Below are positions 20,875 through 30,544 of a DNA stretch of 64,000 nucleotides, one piece after another. How positions within the stretch are numbered: the first letter of the stretch is position 1; each line of letters starts with the position of its first letter. Under the pieces are notes generated by a model. The model made no database searches. It saw nothing but the letters and a program-made list of their open reading frames with translations, and had not been told where the DNA came from. Where the stretch lies: positions 620,001 to 684,000 of the forward strand of contig NZ_NESD01000001.1 in NCBI RefSeq assembly GCF_003063545.1, given 5' to 3'. Both the position numbers and the translations under genes were made by a program. This DNA comes from Limnohabitans sp. Jir61 (GTDB taxonomy: Bacteria > Pseudomonadota > Gammaproteobacteria > Burkholderiales > Burkholderiaceae_C).

Positions 20875-22365
20875 ATGATTGAAAAATTCAACTTAGCAGC
20901 GCTGTATCCCGAGCTGTTGTTGCTTGTGATGACGATCGTCATCGCGATGCTCGACTTGTTCGTGAAATCGCCACGTCGCACCCTCACTTATGTGTTGTCC
21001 TTGTCGACTATGGCTGTTGTGGCCGCGATGCAAGCGCATGATGCCAGCAGTGGCACAACCGTCTACAGTTTTGGCAACATGGTGGTGTCAGACCCGATGG
21101 GCAACTGGCTCAAGTGTTTCTCCACGTTGTCTGTGTTTGTGACCTTGGTTTATGGCCGTCCTTATGCTGCTGACCGCGACATGCTCAAGTATGGTGGTGA
21201 GCTGTTCACCTTGGGGCTGTTTGCCTTGGTGGGCATGTATGTGATGATTTCTGGCAACAACTTCCTCGTGCTGTACCTCGGCGTGGAATTGTTGGCGCTG
21301 TCTAGTTACGCTTTGGTGGCCTTGCGCCGCGACAACGCCACAGCTTCTGAAGCCGCCATGAAGTACTTCGTGCTCGGCGCTTTGGGTAGCGGCTTCTTGC
21401 TCTACGGCATGTCCATGCTCTACGGCGCCACAGGTTCACTCGACATCAGTACCGTTTTCAAGGCTGTGTCGTCAGGTCAAATCAACCACCGAGTGTTGGT
21501 GTTGGGCTTGGTATTTGTGGTTTGCGGCTTGGGCTTCAAGTTTGGTGTCGTGCCATTTCACATGTGGGTGCCTGATGTGTACCAAGGCGCCCCAACGGTG
21601 GTGACATTGCTGATTGGTGGCGCGCACAAGCTGGCCGCATTCGCGATGACCATGCGTTTGTTGGTGGAGGGCTTGATGCCTTTGGCCATCGACTGGCAAC
21701 AAATGTTGATGGTCTTGTCGGTTGCTTCTTTGCTGATTGGTAACTTGGCCGGTATCGCTCAGACCAACCTCAAGCGCATGATCGCTTTCTCCACCATCTC
21801 TCAAATGGGTTTTGTGTTGATTGGCTTGTACTCAGGCGTGGTCAATGGCAACACGGCGGCGGCAGCCAATGCTTACAGCTCCGCCATGTTCTATGTGGTC
21901 ACGTATGTGCTCACAACCTTGGCAGTGTTCGGCATCATCATGTTGCTCGCTCGTGAAGGTTTTGAGAGCGAAGAAATCGCTGACTTTGCTGGTTTGAACC
22001 AACGCAGCCCCTTGTACGCAGGTGTCATGGCCTTGTGCATGTTCTCTCTCGCTGGCGTGCCACCGATGGTGGGCTTTGCGGGGAAGTTGTCGGTGTTGCA
22101 AGCCTTGGTGGCGTCTGACCAACCTGGCGCGATTGCCTTGGCAACCTACGCTGTGATGATGTCCTTGTTGGCTGCGTTCTACTACTTGCGCGTGGTCAAG
22201 GTCATGTACTTTGATGCACCGCTGACAGCCAGCACAGTTTCTGCTGGTAAAGACGTGCGTGTGGTCTTGCTCATCAACAGCGGTTTGCTGTTGGTCTTGG
22301 GCTTGTTGCCAGGCGCATTGATGACCTTGTGCGCACGCGCCATCGTCAGCACCTTGGGCACTTAA
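20875..22365 (+). CDS. nuoN: NADH-quinone oxidoreductase subunit N
   Basis: NuoN (ND2) is the antiporter-like subunit nearest the quinone module and the last gene of the operon. The 496-residue product has about 14 hydrophobic helices, LYLGVELLALSSYALVAL with its key glutamate, FKFGVVPFHMWVPDVYQGAPT with the key lysine, and AFSTISQMGFVLIG. The stop is followed within 20 bp by a strong terminator, which marks the end of the nuo transcript. Confidence 0.97.
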   Translation: MIEKFNLAALYPELLLLVMTIVIAMLDLFVKSPRRTLTYVLSLSTMAVVAAMQAHDASSGTTVYSFGNMVVSDPMGNWLKCFSTLSVFVTLVYGRPYAADRDMLKYGGELFTLGLFALVGMYVMISGNNFLVLYLGVELLALSSYALVALRRDNATASEAAMKYFVLGALGSGFLLYGMSMLYGATGSLDISTVFKAVSSGQINHRVLVLGLVFVVCGLGFKFGVVPFHMWVPDVYQGAPTVVTLLIGGAHKLAAFAMTMRLLVEGLMPLAIDWQQMLMVLSVASLLIGNLAGIAQTNLKRMIAFSTISQMGFVLIGLYSGVVNGNTAAAANAYSSAMFYVVTYVLTTLAVFGIIMLLAREGFESEEIADFAGLNQRSPLYAGVMALCMFSLAGVPPMVGFAGKLSVLQALVASDQPGAIALATYAVMMSLLAAFYYLRVVKVMYFDAPLTASTVSAGKDVRVVLLINSGLLLVLGLLPGALMTLCARAIVSTLGT

Positions 22366-22383
22366 GCACGCCATGCTCTAACA

Positions 22384-22409
22384 AAGCCAGCTTTCGAGCT
22401 GGCTTTTTT
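22384..22409 (+). terminator. Rho-independent terminator of the nuo operon
   Basis: A perfect 9-bp stem (AAGCCAGCT 22384-22392 with 22397-22405) with loop TTCG is followed by a T run to 22409. Confidence 0.93.
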
Positions 22410-22419
22410 CATGATTACT

Positions 22420-23001
22420 ATGAAAAACATCTCCGATGACCATCTGATCGAACACACCGTTGACCACGTCGAGTTGCTCAAGGGCCATTTTCTGCACGCC
22501 TTTCGCGACACTGTGCGTTTGCCGAGTGGCGACACCACCACGCGTGAGTTTGTGATTCACCCCGGCGCGGTGATGATCATCGCCATGCGTGACGATGGCC
22601 GCTTGGTGATGGAGCGCCAATACCGCTACCCCGTGCAACAAGTGATGATTGAGTTCCCTGCAGGCAAGCTCGATCCGGGTGAGGATCGTTTGGTCTGTGC
22701 TCAGCGCGAGCTGCTGGAAGAAACAGGTTACAGAGCCACCGAATGGGCACACGCGGGTGTGTTGCACCCCGTCATCAGCTACTCCACCGAATTCATCGAC
22801 ATTTGGTTTGCTCGCGGACTGACACAAGGCGAACGTCAATTAGATGAAGGTGAATTTCTGGATGTGTTTGATGCCAGCATGGACGAGTTGCTAGCTTGGT
22901 CACGCGATGGTCAACTCACCGATGCGAAGACATTAACTGGCTTGCTTTGGCTGCAAAACCATCTCAGTGGCGCTTGGCCCCTGCAATGGCAGCGTATCTG
23001 A
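22420..23001 (+). CDS. Nudix hydrolase, ADP-ribose pyrophosphatase type
   Basis: A 193-residue Nudix protein. The box GKLDPGEDRLVCAQRELLEETGY fits GX5EX7REUXEEXGU exactly, and the preceding MERQYRYPVQQVMIEFPAG is typical of ADP-ribose/ADP-sugar pyrophosphatases (NudF/YffH group). It should cleave ADP-ribose or another nucleoside diphosphate sugar. ATG 22420 is preferred because ATG 22411 abuts the T run of the nuo terminator. Substrate is inferred from the branch. Confidence 0.87.
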   Translation: MKNISDDHLIEHTVDHVELLKGHFLHAFRDTVRLPSGDTTTREFVIHPGAVMIIAMRDDGRLVMERQYRYPVQQVMIEFPAGKLDPGEDRLVCAQRELLEETGYRATEWAHAGVLHPVISYSTEFIDIWFARGLTQGERQLDEGEFLDVFDASMDELLAWSRDGQLTDAKTLTGLLWLQNHLSGAWPLQWQRI

Positions 23002-23025
23002 TGCGCGCTGCAGGATAATTGAGCC

Positions 23026-23583
23026 ATGAAAGTGTTAGACCTTCAATGTGCCCAACACCATGTTTTTGAAGGCTGGTTTGGTTCTGAGGACGATTATCAA
23101 AGCCAGCTCGCACGTGGTTTGCTGAACTGCCCCATGTGCGGCGATGCCAGTGTGACCAAAAAGCTCAGTGCACCGCGGTTGAACCTCAGCACCACACGCG
23201 GTGATCGCGATACAGCAGCTTCTACTTCGCAAACCTCGTCTGCAAATACCAACCATGGCACAGACACCGCAGCGCCTATGCCAGCGGCTACCGATGACAC
23301 TGCCAACGCAGTGTCTGCGCTGCCCAGCTTGCAAGAGGTGGCCAACTTAGAGCCTGCACAGCTGCAAGCTGCGTTGCTGAAGATGGTGCGCCATGTGATG
23401 GCCAACACCGAAGATGTAGGCGGCAGCTTTCCCGAAGAAGCCCGCAAGATGCACTATGGTGAAACTGAGGCACGCAACATTCGCGGCCATGCGACGCCCG
23501 AAGAAACAGAAGAGTTGATTGACGAAGGCATTGCCGTCATGCCCTTGCCTCTACCTGACGTGCTCAAAGAGCCGCTGCAGTAA
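23026..23583 (+). CDS. DUF1178 family protein
   Basis: A 185-residue protein beginning [18 protein letters not shown], with an [23 protein letters not shown] segment. The cysteines at both ends of this region make a small zinc-ribbon-like site likely. The middle is Ala/Thr-rich, and the C-terminal half carries the conserved [28 protein letters not shown] and [18 protein letters not shown]. This matches DUF1178, a family of unknown function in alpha- and betaproteobacteria. Its last 20 bp overlap the convergent miaA. Confidence 0.85.
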   Translation: MKVLDLQCAQHHVFEGWFGSEDDYQSQLARGLLNCPMCGDASVTKKLSAPRLNLSTTRGDRDTAASTSQTSSANTNHGTDTAAPMPAATDDTANAVSALPSLQEVANLEPAQLQAALLKMVRHVMANTEDVGGSFPEEARKMHYGETEARNIRGHATPEETEELIDEGIAVMPLPLPDVLKEPLQ

Positions 23584-24565
23584 ACCGCTGCACAGCGGTC
23601 AGTGTTTGTGCCAAAGCATCTGACGCATCACATGGAATCACGATGCGCTCATCCATCCCACGCAGCCACGTGAGTTGACGCTTGGCTAACTGGCGCGTGG
23701 CTGCCACACCCAGCTCATGTAACTGCGGCAAGATGCTTTCAGGGGGTGCTCCGGCAGCTTCAGCCGCATCAAGCAACTCCCACGCTTGGCGATAGCCCAC
23801 ACAGCGAATGCTGGGCAAATCAATGTGCAGATCACCTCGCGAACGCAGGGCTCGCACCTCGGCCAAGAAACCGCCAGCCAACATCACATCAAACCGTTGC
23901 GCAATGCGCGCATGTAGCCATGCACGGTTAATCGGTTCAAGCGACAAAAGCGGCATGTTCAACGCAGGCTGTGCGGCACGAGTGGCTTCACCCTCTGCAA
24001 ACCATTGCGACAAGGCTTTGCCACTCACGCGCCACACTTCGAGGGCGCGTGAAATGCGTTGTGCATCGTTAGGTGCCAAACGTGCCGCCGTGATGGCATC
24101 TATCTTGGCCAACTCGGCATGCATCGCTGGCCAGCCTGCGGCGAGGGCTTGTTGCTCAATCTCCGCGCGCAGCGCGGGCTGTGCTGTGGGCAAATCGTCA
24201 ATGCCATCGCGCAAGGCTTTGAGGTACAGCATGGTGCCGCCCACCAGCAATGGCAGCTTGCCGCGTGCGCGGATACCGGTCATCAGCACAGTGGCGTCAC
24301 GCGCAAACTCAGCGGCGCTGTAGGCGTGCAGTGGATCGCGAATGTCAATCAGATGGTGCTGTACGTGTGTCAGCTCTTCGGTATTTGGTTTGGCTGTGCC
24401 AATGTCCATACCGCGGTAGACCAGGGCCGAGTCAATGCTGATGATTTCAATTGGCCAATGTTTGGCAATGGCCAAGGCGGCGGCCGTTTTCCCGCTGGCT
24501 GTCGGGCCAACTAAGGCGATGGCGTCTACCGTCCAACCTTGTGCGAGATGAGGCGCGTTAGGCAC
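23564..24565 (-). CDS. miaA: tRNA dimethylallyltransferase
   Basis: MiaA adds a dimethylallyl group to N6 of A37 in tRNAs reading UNN codons. The 333-residue product has the P-loop [11 protein letters not shown], the tRNA-binding [18 protein letters not shown] and the [18 protein letters not shown] stretch, and [13 protein letters not shown] near the C-terminus. The start is a GTG at 24565 supported by GAGGAGG five bases upstream; no ATG fits. It overlaps the stop of the transporter gene by 8 bp, so mutL, the transporter and miaA form one operon. Confidence 0.95.
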   Translation of the reverse strand: MPNAPHLAQGWTVDAIALVGPTASGKTAAALAIAKHWPIEIISIDSALVYRGMDIGTAKPNTEELTHVQHHLIDIRDPLHAYSAAEFARDATVLMTGIRARGKLPLLVGGTMLYLKALRDGIDDLPTAQPALRAEIEQQALAAGWPAMHAELAKIDAITAARLAPNDAQRISRALEVWRVSGKALSQWFAEGEATRAAQPALNMPLLSLEPINRAWLHARIAQRFDVMLAGGFLAEVRALRSRGDLHIDLPSIRCVGYRQAWELLDAAEAAGAPPESILPQLHELGVAATRQLAKRQLTWLRGMDERIVIPCDASDALAQTLTAVQRFTAAAL

Positions 24566-25745
24566 GCGGACCTCCTCGGCGCAACACCAGCAACCAAGCG
24601 GATAAGGCCGTCAAGATCGACCAAAATGCAATGCTTTGGACCATGGGCATGGCCGAGCCATCTTTCACTGCACCGAGCCACAAGCCCGTGGCAAAGGCGG
24701 CCATCATCATCAAAAAGCCACCGAGTGCAGAGGCTGCGCCCGCAGCTTTTGGGAAAGGCCCGACAGCACCACTTTGACCGCAAGGTTGATGAATGCCATG
24801 CGCCAAGATGAACAAGTAAAACGGCCCCATCAAGCCCAATACGCTTTGCCAACCCAACCACGTGTTGAGCGCCATCCAGCAGCCTCCGGTCAAGCTGAAT
24901 GCGCCGCCAATTGCCACAGTTAGCGCAACCCCAAAACGTGTGAGCAATCGGCGACACAGAACGGTACCCAACAAATACGTGAAGGCCATCGAAAACAACA
25001 GCAAGCCGTATTGCCAACGCGCTAACCCCAGCAAGCTGATGAAAACAAACGATGACGAAGCCAAGAATGTAAACAGCCCACCGTAAGAGCCAATCGACAC
25101 GCAGGTAAACGCGACAAACGTAGGATGACGCAAGATGTGCCACCAGTTTCTTGCTAACACTGCGAACTGAAGTGCATTTGAATTTTTGCGGTGCAGAGTC
25201 TCTTTGAATGTGAACGCGACCAACACCAGCGCAATGGCACCAAAGCCCATCACCAAGCTTAGCGCTGCATGCCAACTCCACAGGTCAGTTAACAAGCCTC
25301 CCAAAGGCGCACTGGCGCAAGCTAAAAAGCCTAGGCCGGTGAGTGCCTTGGACATCACGCCCGCACCTGTTTCAGGTGTGTACAGATCGCGCACGATGGC
25401 GCGAGCGCACATCACCACGGCACCCATGGCAGCCCCTTGCAAGACGCGCCATACGATGAGCTCTTGCATGCTGTTGGCCAAGACGCAGCCCAAACCAGCC
25501 ATGGTGAATGTGGCCAAACCACATAACAAAATAGGACGACGGCCAAAGCGGTCAGACAACGGACCCCACACCAGTTGCGAGGTGCCAAAAGCTAAAAGTA
25601 AAGCACTGAGTGTGAGCTGCACTTGCGAGAGCTCTGCATCAAACTCCGCCTTGATAGCTGGCAGGGCAGGCAAATACAAGTCGGTGGCCACGGGCTGAAT
25701 GCCCAGCAGCATCGACAACAACACAATGATGAGTGTGGGTGACAT
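24558..25745 (-). CDS. Bcr/CflA family multidrug efflux MFS transporter
   Basis: A 395-residue major facilitator protein with about 12 hydrophobic helices. The N-terminal half holds [12 protein letters not shown], characteristic of the Bcr/CflA (drug:H+ antiporter-1) group, and the loop 2-3 motif [34 protein letters not shown] fits the central region. It probably exports a small toxic compound with proton antiport; the substrate is not predictable. The ATG at 25745 overlaps the mutL stop by one base (TGATG). Confidence 0.88.
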   Translation of the reverse strand: MSPTLIIVLLSMLLGIQPVATDLYLPALPAIKAEFDAELSQVQLTLSALLLAFGTSQLVWGPLSDRFGRRPILLCGLATFTMAGLGCVLANSMQELIVWRVLQGAAMGAVVMCARAIVRDLYTPETGAGVMSKALTGLGFLACASAPLGGLLTDLWSWHAALSLVMGFGAIALVLVAFTFKETLHRKNSNALQFAVLARNWWHILRHPTFVAFTCVSIGSYGGLFTFLASSSFVFISLLGLARWQYGLLLFSMAFTYLLGTVLCRRLLTRFGVALTVAIGGAFSLTGGCWMALNTWLGWQSVLGLMGPFYLFILAHGIHQPCGQSGAVGPFPKAAGAASALGGFLMMMAAFATGLWLGAVKDGSAMPMVQSIAFWSILTALSAWLLVLRRGGPRA

Positions 25746-27655
25746 CAACGACCGCGCAAAAACAGCGCGTCGAGTTCACGCATCGACAGTTGTCGCCAAG
25801 TGGGGCGGCCGTGGTTGCATTGGTCCGAGCGTTCGGTCACTTCCATTTGACGCAGCAAGCCGTTCATCTCGTCGATGGTTAGCTTGCGGTTGGCGCGCAC
25901 TGCACCGTGGCAGGCCATGGTGGCCAGTAATTCGTTGCGTGCGCGTTGCACCACGGTGCTTGCATCGTGTTGGCTCAATTCCGCCAAAACACTGCGCGCC
26001 AGTGCGACGGCGTCGCCTTGTGCCAAGGTGCTGGGCACTGCACGCACGGCGAGGGTTTTACTCGACAGCGTGGAGATTTCTAAACCGAGTTCTTGCAGTG
26101 CATCTGCACAGGCTTCGGTGGTTGCGACCTCTTGCGCGGTGGCAGGGAAGGTGGCTGGAATCAACAGCGGTTGACTGCTGATGCGTTGCGCATCAATTTG
26201 TGTTTTGAGTTGTTCGTACACGATCCGCTCATGCGCGGCATGCATATCGACCAATACCAAGCCTTGTGCGTTCTCCGCCAAAATGTAAACGCCATGCAGC
26301 TGTGCGATGGCTTTGCCCAAGGGCCAAGTTTCAGGTGTTGCATCTTGCAACGAGGCTGTGGGCGTATTGGCTGCGCTGAAGGCGTTGGTAGCAAAGCTTT
26401 GTGCACCTTGTTCTTCAGCTGGAAGAGCCGTGCGTGGTGTGGACTGCCACAGAGCACCCATATCCACCACGCGCGTGCCAGCCAAGGGCATAGGCGCTTG
26501 TTGCCAATTGGCATTGGGCCAAGTGGGTGATGTCAATGCACCCAACTCAGATGTACCTGTCATCGGCAACTCATGGTTTTGTAGCGCGTTGGCCATAAGC
26601 ATATTGGCGCGTGGCACAGCCAAAGCATTTTCAACCGCGTGGCGCACCGCTTGATGCACCTCGCGACCATCGCGAAAACGCACTTCAATCTTGGTGGGGT
26701 GCACGTTCACGTCCACACGCGTTGGCTCAATCTCCACGTACAGCGCATAGATGGGTTGGCGGTGGCCATGCAGCACATCTTCATAGGCGCTGCGTGCGGC
26801 ATGTGTAATCACCTTGTCGCGCACATAGCGGCCGTTCACATAGGCAAACTGGTGGTCAGCGCGTGAGCGGGCTGCATCAGGAATGCCAGCGCGTCCTACC
26901 ACGGTTACGTTGCCCGATTGGTAATGCACGGCGACGGAGTTTTGCAAAAAGTCGTCGCCCAACAGATCGGTCAAGCGGCGGTCTAGCGCGGCTTGGTATT
27001 GTTTGTTCAGGTCTTCACCCGATGCGGCATCCATCGTTTGCGCACGCCATTGCTCCACCAATTTGCCCTCATGCCAAATGGCAAAGCCCACCTCGGGGCG
27101 GGTGAGGGCGTGGCGACGCACAGCTTCGACGCAGTGGGCTAGCTCTGTGTTGTCAGTCTTTAAAAATTTGCGGCGTGCGGGTGTGCTGTAAAACAGTTCT
27201 TTCACTTCTACCGTGGTGCCTTGTGCCCGGGCGGCAGGTTGCAACTCGCCGCTGCGGCCATCGAGCAACATGGCGCTGTCTTGCGCAGCGGTGCGTGACA
27301 GCACTGACAGCTCGGACACCGATTGAATGGCGGCCAGTGCCTCGCCACGAAAGCCCATCGTCCCCACCGATTCCAACTCATTCAAGTTGGTGATCTTGCT
27401 AGTGGCGTGGCGCTTCAAGGCCACAGGCAGCTCGTTGGCAGGAATGCCTACCCCGTTGTCTTCCACGCTGATCAAGCGCACACCACCGGCCAGCAAGCGC
27501 AGGGTGATTTGTGTGGCTCCGGCATCTAGCGCGTTGTCCACCAGCTCACGGACAACGGATGCAGGTCGTTCGACCACCTCGCCAGCGGCGATTTGGCTGA
27601 TCAGTTCATCTGGGAGTTCGCGGATAGCGCGTGGGGGTTGAGTAGCAGGGTGCAC
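25745..27655 (-). CDS. mutL: DNA mismatch repair protein MutL
   Basis: MutL couples mismatch recognition by MutS to strand removal. The 636-residue product has the GHKL ATPase domain (IAAGEVVERPASVVRELVDNALDAGA, DNGVGI, TMGFRGEALAAI) and a C-terminal dimerisation domain. That domain carries DMHAAHERIVYE, ACHGAVRAN and CNHGRPT, the metal-binding endonuclease motifs absent from MutH-dependent enterobacterial MutL. The start is GTG 27655; the next domain residues match the usual N-terminus. It heads the operon mutL-transporter-miaA and is divergent from the DedA gene with only 24 bp between. Confidence 0.94.
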   Translation of the reverse strand: MHPATQPPRAIRELPDELISQIAAGEVVERPASVVRELVDNALDAGATQITLRLLAGGVRLISVEDNGVGIPANELPVALKRHATSKITNLNELESVGTMGFRGEALAAIQSVSELSVLSRTAAQDSAMLLDGRSGELQPAARAQGTTVEVKELFYSTPARRKFLKTDNTELAHCVEAVRRHALTRPEVGFAIWHEGKLVEQWRAQTMDAASGEDLNKQYQAALDRRLTDLLGDDFLQNSVAVHYQSGNVTVVGRAGIPDAARSRADHQFAYVNGRYVRDKVITHAARSAYEDVLHGHRQPIYALYVEIEPTRVDVNVHPTKIEVRFRDGREVHQAVRHAVENALAVPRANMLMANALQNHELPMTGTSELGALTSPTWPNANWQQAPMPLAGTRVVDMGALWQSTPRTALPAEEQGAQSFATNAFSAANTPTASLQDATPETWPLGKAIAQLHGVYILAENAQGLVLVDMHAAHERIVYEQLKTQIDAQRISSQPLLIPATFPATAQEVATTEACADALQELGLEISTLSSKTLAVRAVPSTLAQGDAVALARSVLAELSQHDASTVVQRARNELLATMACHGAVRANRKLTIDEMNGLLRQMEVTERSDQCNHGRPTWRQLSMRELDALFLRGR

Positions 27656-27679
27656 AGGCTCATTTTAGAGGCAGGGATA

Positions 27680-28354
27680 ATGCTGGCTATGGAATACATC
27701 ACACTTCTTCTCGACTTCATTCTTCACATCGACCGCTACATCGAGGGCTTTGTGCAAACCTATGGGACTTGGGTCTACGCCTTGCTGTTTTTGATCATCT
27801 TTGTAGAGACCGGTTTGGTGGTCATGCCCTTCTTGCCTGGCGACTCGCTGTTGTTTGTGGTGGGTGCCATGTGCGGTGTGGGGTTGATGGACTACGGCTT
27901 GTCTGTCGCATTGCTGCTGACAGCAGCAGTGGCAGGTAATCAAACGAATTACACGATTGGCCGTTTCTTTGGCCCCAAGGTGTTTGCGTGGGAAGACTCC
28001 AAGTTTTTCAACCGCCGCGCTTTTGATCAAGCCCATGCGTTTTACGAGCGCTACGGTGGCGTGACTTTGATTGCTGCACGCTTCATGCCCTTTGTGCGAA
28101 CCTTTGCTCCGTTTGTGGCTGGCGTGGCGCAAATGACGCGCCGCAAGTTCACCTTCTTTGACGTCACGGGAGGCGCTTTGTGGGTGGGCGGCATCGTCAC
28201 CGCAGGCTATTTCTTTGGCAATATTCCGTGGGTGAAGGCCAACCTCGAGAAAATCATTTGGGGTTTGATCTTGGTGCCCAGCGCGCTGGCGGCTTATGGT
28301 TCGTGGAAAGCCTCACGCGCGTCACAAGTCAATGCAGAAGCGGCGCAGTCTTAA
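27680..28354 (+). CDS. DedA family membrane protein
   Basis: A 224-residue inner-membrane protein of the DedA/VTT family, whose members act as lipid (undecaprenyl phosphate or phospholipid) flippases. Motifs seen: [31 protein letters not shown], and the basic [25 protein letters not shown] with the conserved arginines. The start is ATG 27680 behind GAGGCAGGGA; ATG 27689 is an alternative. Which lipid it handles cannot be read from the sequence. Confidence 0.9.
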   Translation: MLAMEYITLLLDFILHIDRYIEGFVQTYGTWVYALLFLIIFVETGLVVMPFLPGDSLLFVVGAMCGVGLMDYGLSVALLLTAAVAGNQTNYTIGRFFGPKVFAWEDSKFFNRRAFDQAHAFYERYGGVTLIAARFMPFVRTFAPFVAGVAQMTRRKFTFFDVTGGALWVGGIVTAGYFFGNIPWVKANLEKIIWGLILVPSALAAYGSWKASRASQVNAEAAQS

Positions 28355-28602
28355 AAACCACGCTCAGCGCGACGCGTGTCGCGCAACATGAACAAATACA
28401 AACTTTCCACTTTGTCGCGTGCCCAAGGTGTTTTGCGCAAAAACTTGAGGCTAGAGCTCACGCTTGGGTCGTGTGTGAAGCAGCGGATGTTGATGCGCTC
28501 GCCCAAGCCTTCCCAGCCATAAAAATCAGCCAGCTCGGTGACGAGTGCTTCTAAGGTCTTTCCATGCAAGGGGTTGCGTGGCTGCGCTGTCGTGTTGGTC
28601 AT
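28351..28602 (-). CDS. VF530 (DUF2132) family DNA-binding-like protein
   Basis: An 83-residue protein with the family core [59 protein letters not shown]530 proteins are small SAP-like proteins of unknown role, thought to bind DNA. Start ATG 28602; a longer reading would run into amiC. It ends on the other strand from the DedA gene with a 4-bp convergent overlap, and lies just downstream of amiC. Confidence 0.85.
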   Translation of the reverse strand: MTNTTAQPRNPLHGKTLEALVTELADFYGWEGLGERINIRCFTHDPSVSSSLKFLRKTPWARDKVESLYLFMLRDTRRAERGF

Positions 28603-28606
28603 GGCT

Positions 28607-30052
28607 TTAGGTGTTGCGGGTTTTAGCCAGCGGCGGGTTGCGTGAGAAATAGCGTTCAATGCCTTTCATTAGGGCATCGGCCAAGTCGTTCTGGTATTGC
28701 GCGCTGATCAATCGTTTCTCTTCTTCAGGGTTGCTGATGAAGGCGGTTTCTACCAATACGCTGGGAATGTCTGGTGCTTTCAAGACGGCAAAGCCTGCTT
28801 GCTCTACACGGCCTTTGTGCAGTTTGCCAATATGTTTGATTTGTCCCAGCATCGCGCTGCCGAGTTTGAGACTGTCTTTGATTTGGGCCGTGGTGCTCAT
28901 ATCAAGCAAGGCGCGCTGTAATGCGGCATCTTGGGTTTTGATGTTCAAGCCCCCAATCAAGTCGGCGCGGTTTTCTTGCTTGGCCATCCACTTGGCGGCA
29001 GCGCTTGATGCTGCGCCGTCGCTTAAAGCAAATACGCTGGCCCCTTTGGCATCTGGAGTTTGAAACGCGTCGGCATGGATGCTGACGAACAAATCGGCCT
29101 GCACGCGTCTGGCTTTTTCAACGCGCTGTTGCAGCGGCACAAAGTAGTCGGCATCACGCGTGAGGTATGCCCGCATTGGCAAGTTGCCGTTCTTGGTTTT
29201 GATGGTGGTGTTGTTGATGCGGTCACGCAGGCGGTGCGCAATTTTCAGCACCACATCTTTTTCGCGTGTGCCACTGGGACCTGAGGCTCCCGGATCTTCA
29301 CCGCCGTGGCCGGGGTCGAGGGCTACGACGATGAAGCGTTCGCCCTCTTGATTTTGATTCACAGACGCGGCGGTGGTGATGGGTGCAGACGCTGAGGAAG
29401 CCGCAGGCGTGGCCGGCTCAGAGGCCGCGTTGGGCTTGACCATCAAATCGCCCACTGGGTCGGTATGTGTACCGAGCTTCGATGCGGAAGGGGGCGTAGG
29501 AGTTGCCGTCATGGAAGGCGCGTTGTAAGTGGTGCCGCCTTTGAGCTTGTCCACGATCAAAGCTTCAAGCGGGTCGGCCACTTCGGAGGGGTAGAGGTCG
29601 AGCACCAAGCGGTGTTGGTACTGTGTGTTACCCGTTCTGACAGGCTGCAAGTTGAACACTTGCGGCTTGACCATACGGCGCAAGTCCAGCACTAAGCGCA
29701 CAGTTTTATTGGCAAATTGACCCACGCGCACGCCCGTGATGTAGGGGTCGTCTGAGCGCACTTTGCCCACCAGCTCTTTAAGGGCGGGGTTGAGCTCAAT
29801 GCCTTCAATGTCCACGGCCAAGCGCGGCGGGTTGGCCACAAAGATGGGCACTGTTTTGAGTGCTGTATCGCTTTCAATCGTCACGCGTGTATAGGCCGCA
29901 GCGGGCCACACGCGCACGGCCACGATGCTGGCACCCCATGCAATGTCAACACTGCCCAGTAGTAACGCTAGTGAGCCACCTTGCAACAGGGTGCGCCGCT
30001 GAATGCCATGTCGGTCTTCAGGGTGGATTGGATCGCTGTGGTGCTGTGTCAT
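28607..30052 (-). CDS. amiC: N-acetylmuramoyl-L-alanine amidase, AmiC type, Tat-exported
   Basis: A 481-residue periplasmic amidase that splits septal peptidoglycan during daughter cell separation. The N-terminus carries a twin-arginine signal (QRRTLLQGG, residues 18-26, then a hydrophobic stretch ending WGA). An AMIN domain follows (residues about 45-150), then a Ser/Ala/Pro linker and the Amidase_3 domain with zinc ligands in [12 protein letters not shown], a conserved glutamate, and VSIHADAF, ending with [17 protein letters not shown] 30052 overlaps the tsaE stop by 4 bp; the pair tsaE-amiC is a common order. Confidence 0.93.
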   Translation of the reverse strand: MTQHHSDPIHPEDRHGIQRRTLLQGGSLALLLGSVDIAWGASIVAVRVWPAAAYTRVTIESDTALKTVPIFVANPPRLAVDIEGIELNPALKELVGKVRSDDPYITGVRVGQFANKTVRLVLDLRRMVKPQVFNLQPVRTGNTQYQHRLVLDLYPSEVADPLEALIVDKLKGGTTYNAPSMTATPTPPSASKLGTHTDPVGDLMVKPNAASEPATPAASSASAPITTAASVNQNQEGERFIVVALDPGHGGEDPGASGPSGTREKDVVLKIAHRLRDRINNTTIKTKNGNLPMRAYLTRDADYFVPLQQRVEKARRVQADLFVSIHADAFQTPDAKGASVFALSDGAASSAAAKWMAKQENRADLIGGLNIKTQDAALQRALLDMSTTAQIKDSLKLGSAMLGQIKHIGKLHKGRVEQAGFAVLKAPDIPSVLVETAFISNPEEEKRLISAQYQNDLADALMKGIERYFSRNPPLAKTRNT

Positions 30053-30510
30053 CCCAGCAGTTCCTGTCCGCGTGTCGTGAGCGCGTTGATCGTCACTTGG
30101 CGTTGTTCGTCGCCAACTACCTCGATATGGAGTTCGAGGTCGGGTGCGGGCATCACGCCTGCGGCGTTTTGTGGCCATTCGCACAGCTTCAGGCCAGCGC
30201 TGGCGAAGATGTCGCGAAAGCCTGCGTCCTCCCACTCGCGTGGGTCGCTGAAGCGGTAAAAGTCAAAGTGCCACACCTCGCCCGCATTCACGGTGTAGGG
30301 TTCGACCACAGCATAGGTGGGGCTTTTGATGCGGCCCTCAACACCCAAGGCGCGCAGCAGGTGGCGCACAAAGGTTGTTTTGCCCGCGCCCAAATCGCCA
30401 TGCAAGGCGATGCAAGCATTCAGGTTGGCGTGTGTCAATGCGGCGGCCAGCTGCGTGGCAAACGCAGCGGTGGCGGCTTCATCGGGCCAAACAAGAGTTT
30501 TTACAATCAC
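30049..30510 (-). CDS. tsaE: tRNA threonylcarbamoyladenosine biosynthesis ATPase TsaE
   Basis: TsaE is the small ATPase that resets the TsaB-TsaD complex in t6A synthesis. The 153-residue product has the P-loop HGDLGAGKTTFVRHLLRALG, then IKSPTYAVVEPY and the HFDFYRFSDPREWEDAGF stretch with its conserved acidic residues. The start is GTG 30510. Its partner tsaD lies at 1756-2796. It is divergent from queG and overlaps amiC by 4 bp. Confidence 0.94.
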   Translation of the reverse strand: MIVKTLVWPDEAATAAFATQLAAALTHANLNACIALHGDLGAGKTTFVRHLLRALGVEGRIKSPTYAVVEPYTVNAGEVWHFDFYRFSDPREWEDAGFRDIFASAGLKLCEWPQNAAGVMPAPDLELHIEVVGDEQRQVTINALTTRGQELLG

Positions 30511-30544
30511 AGCATTACTCAGGCGAATTATTCAAAGGTGTGCG

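Noticed and set aside
27593..27679. 29-codon N-terminal extension of the DedA protein
   Set aside because: The extension lies inside the 5' end of divergent mutL and is not hydrophobic as DedA N-termini are; ATG 27680 has a ribosome site.
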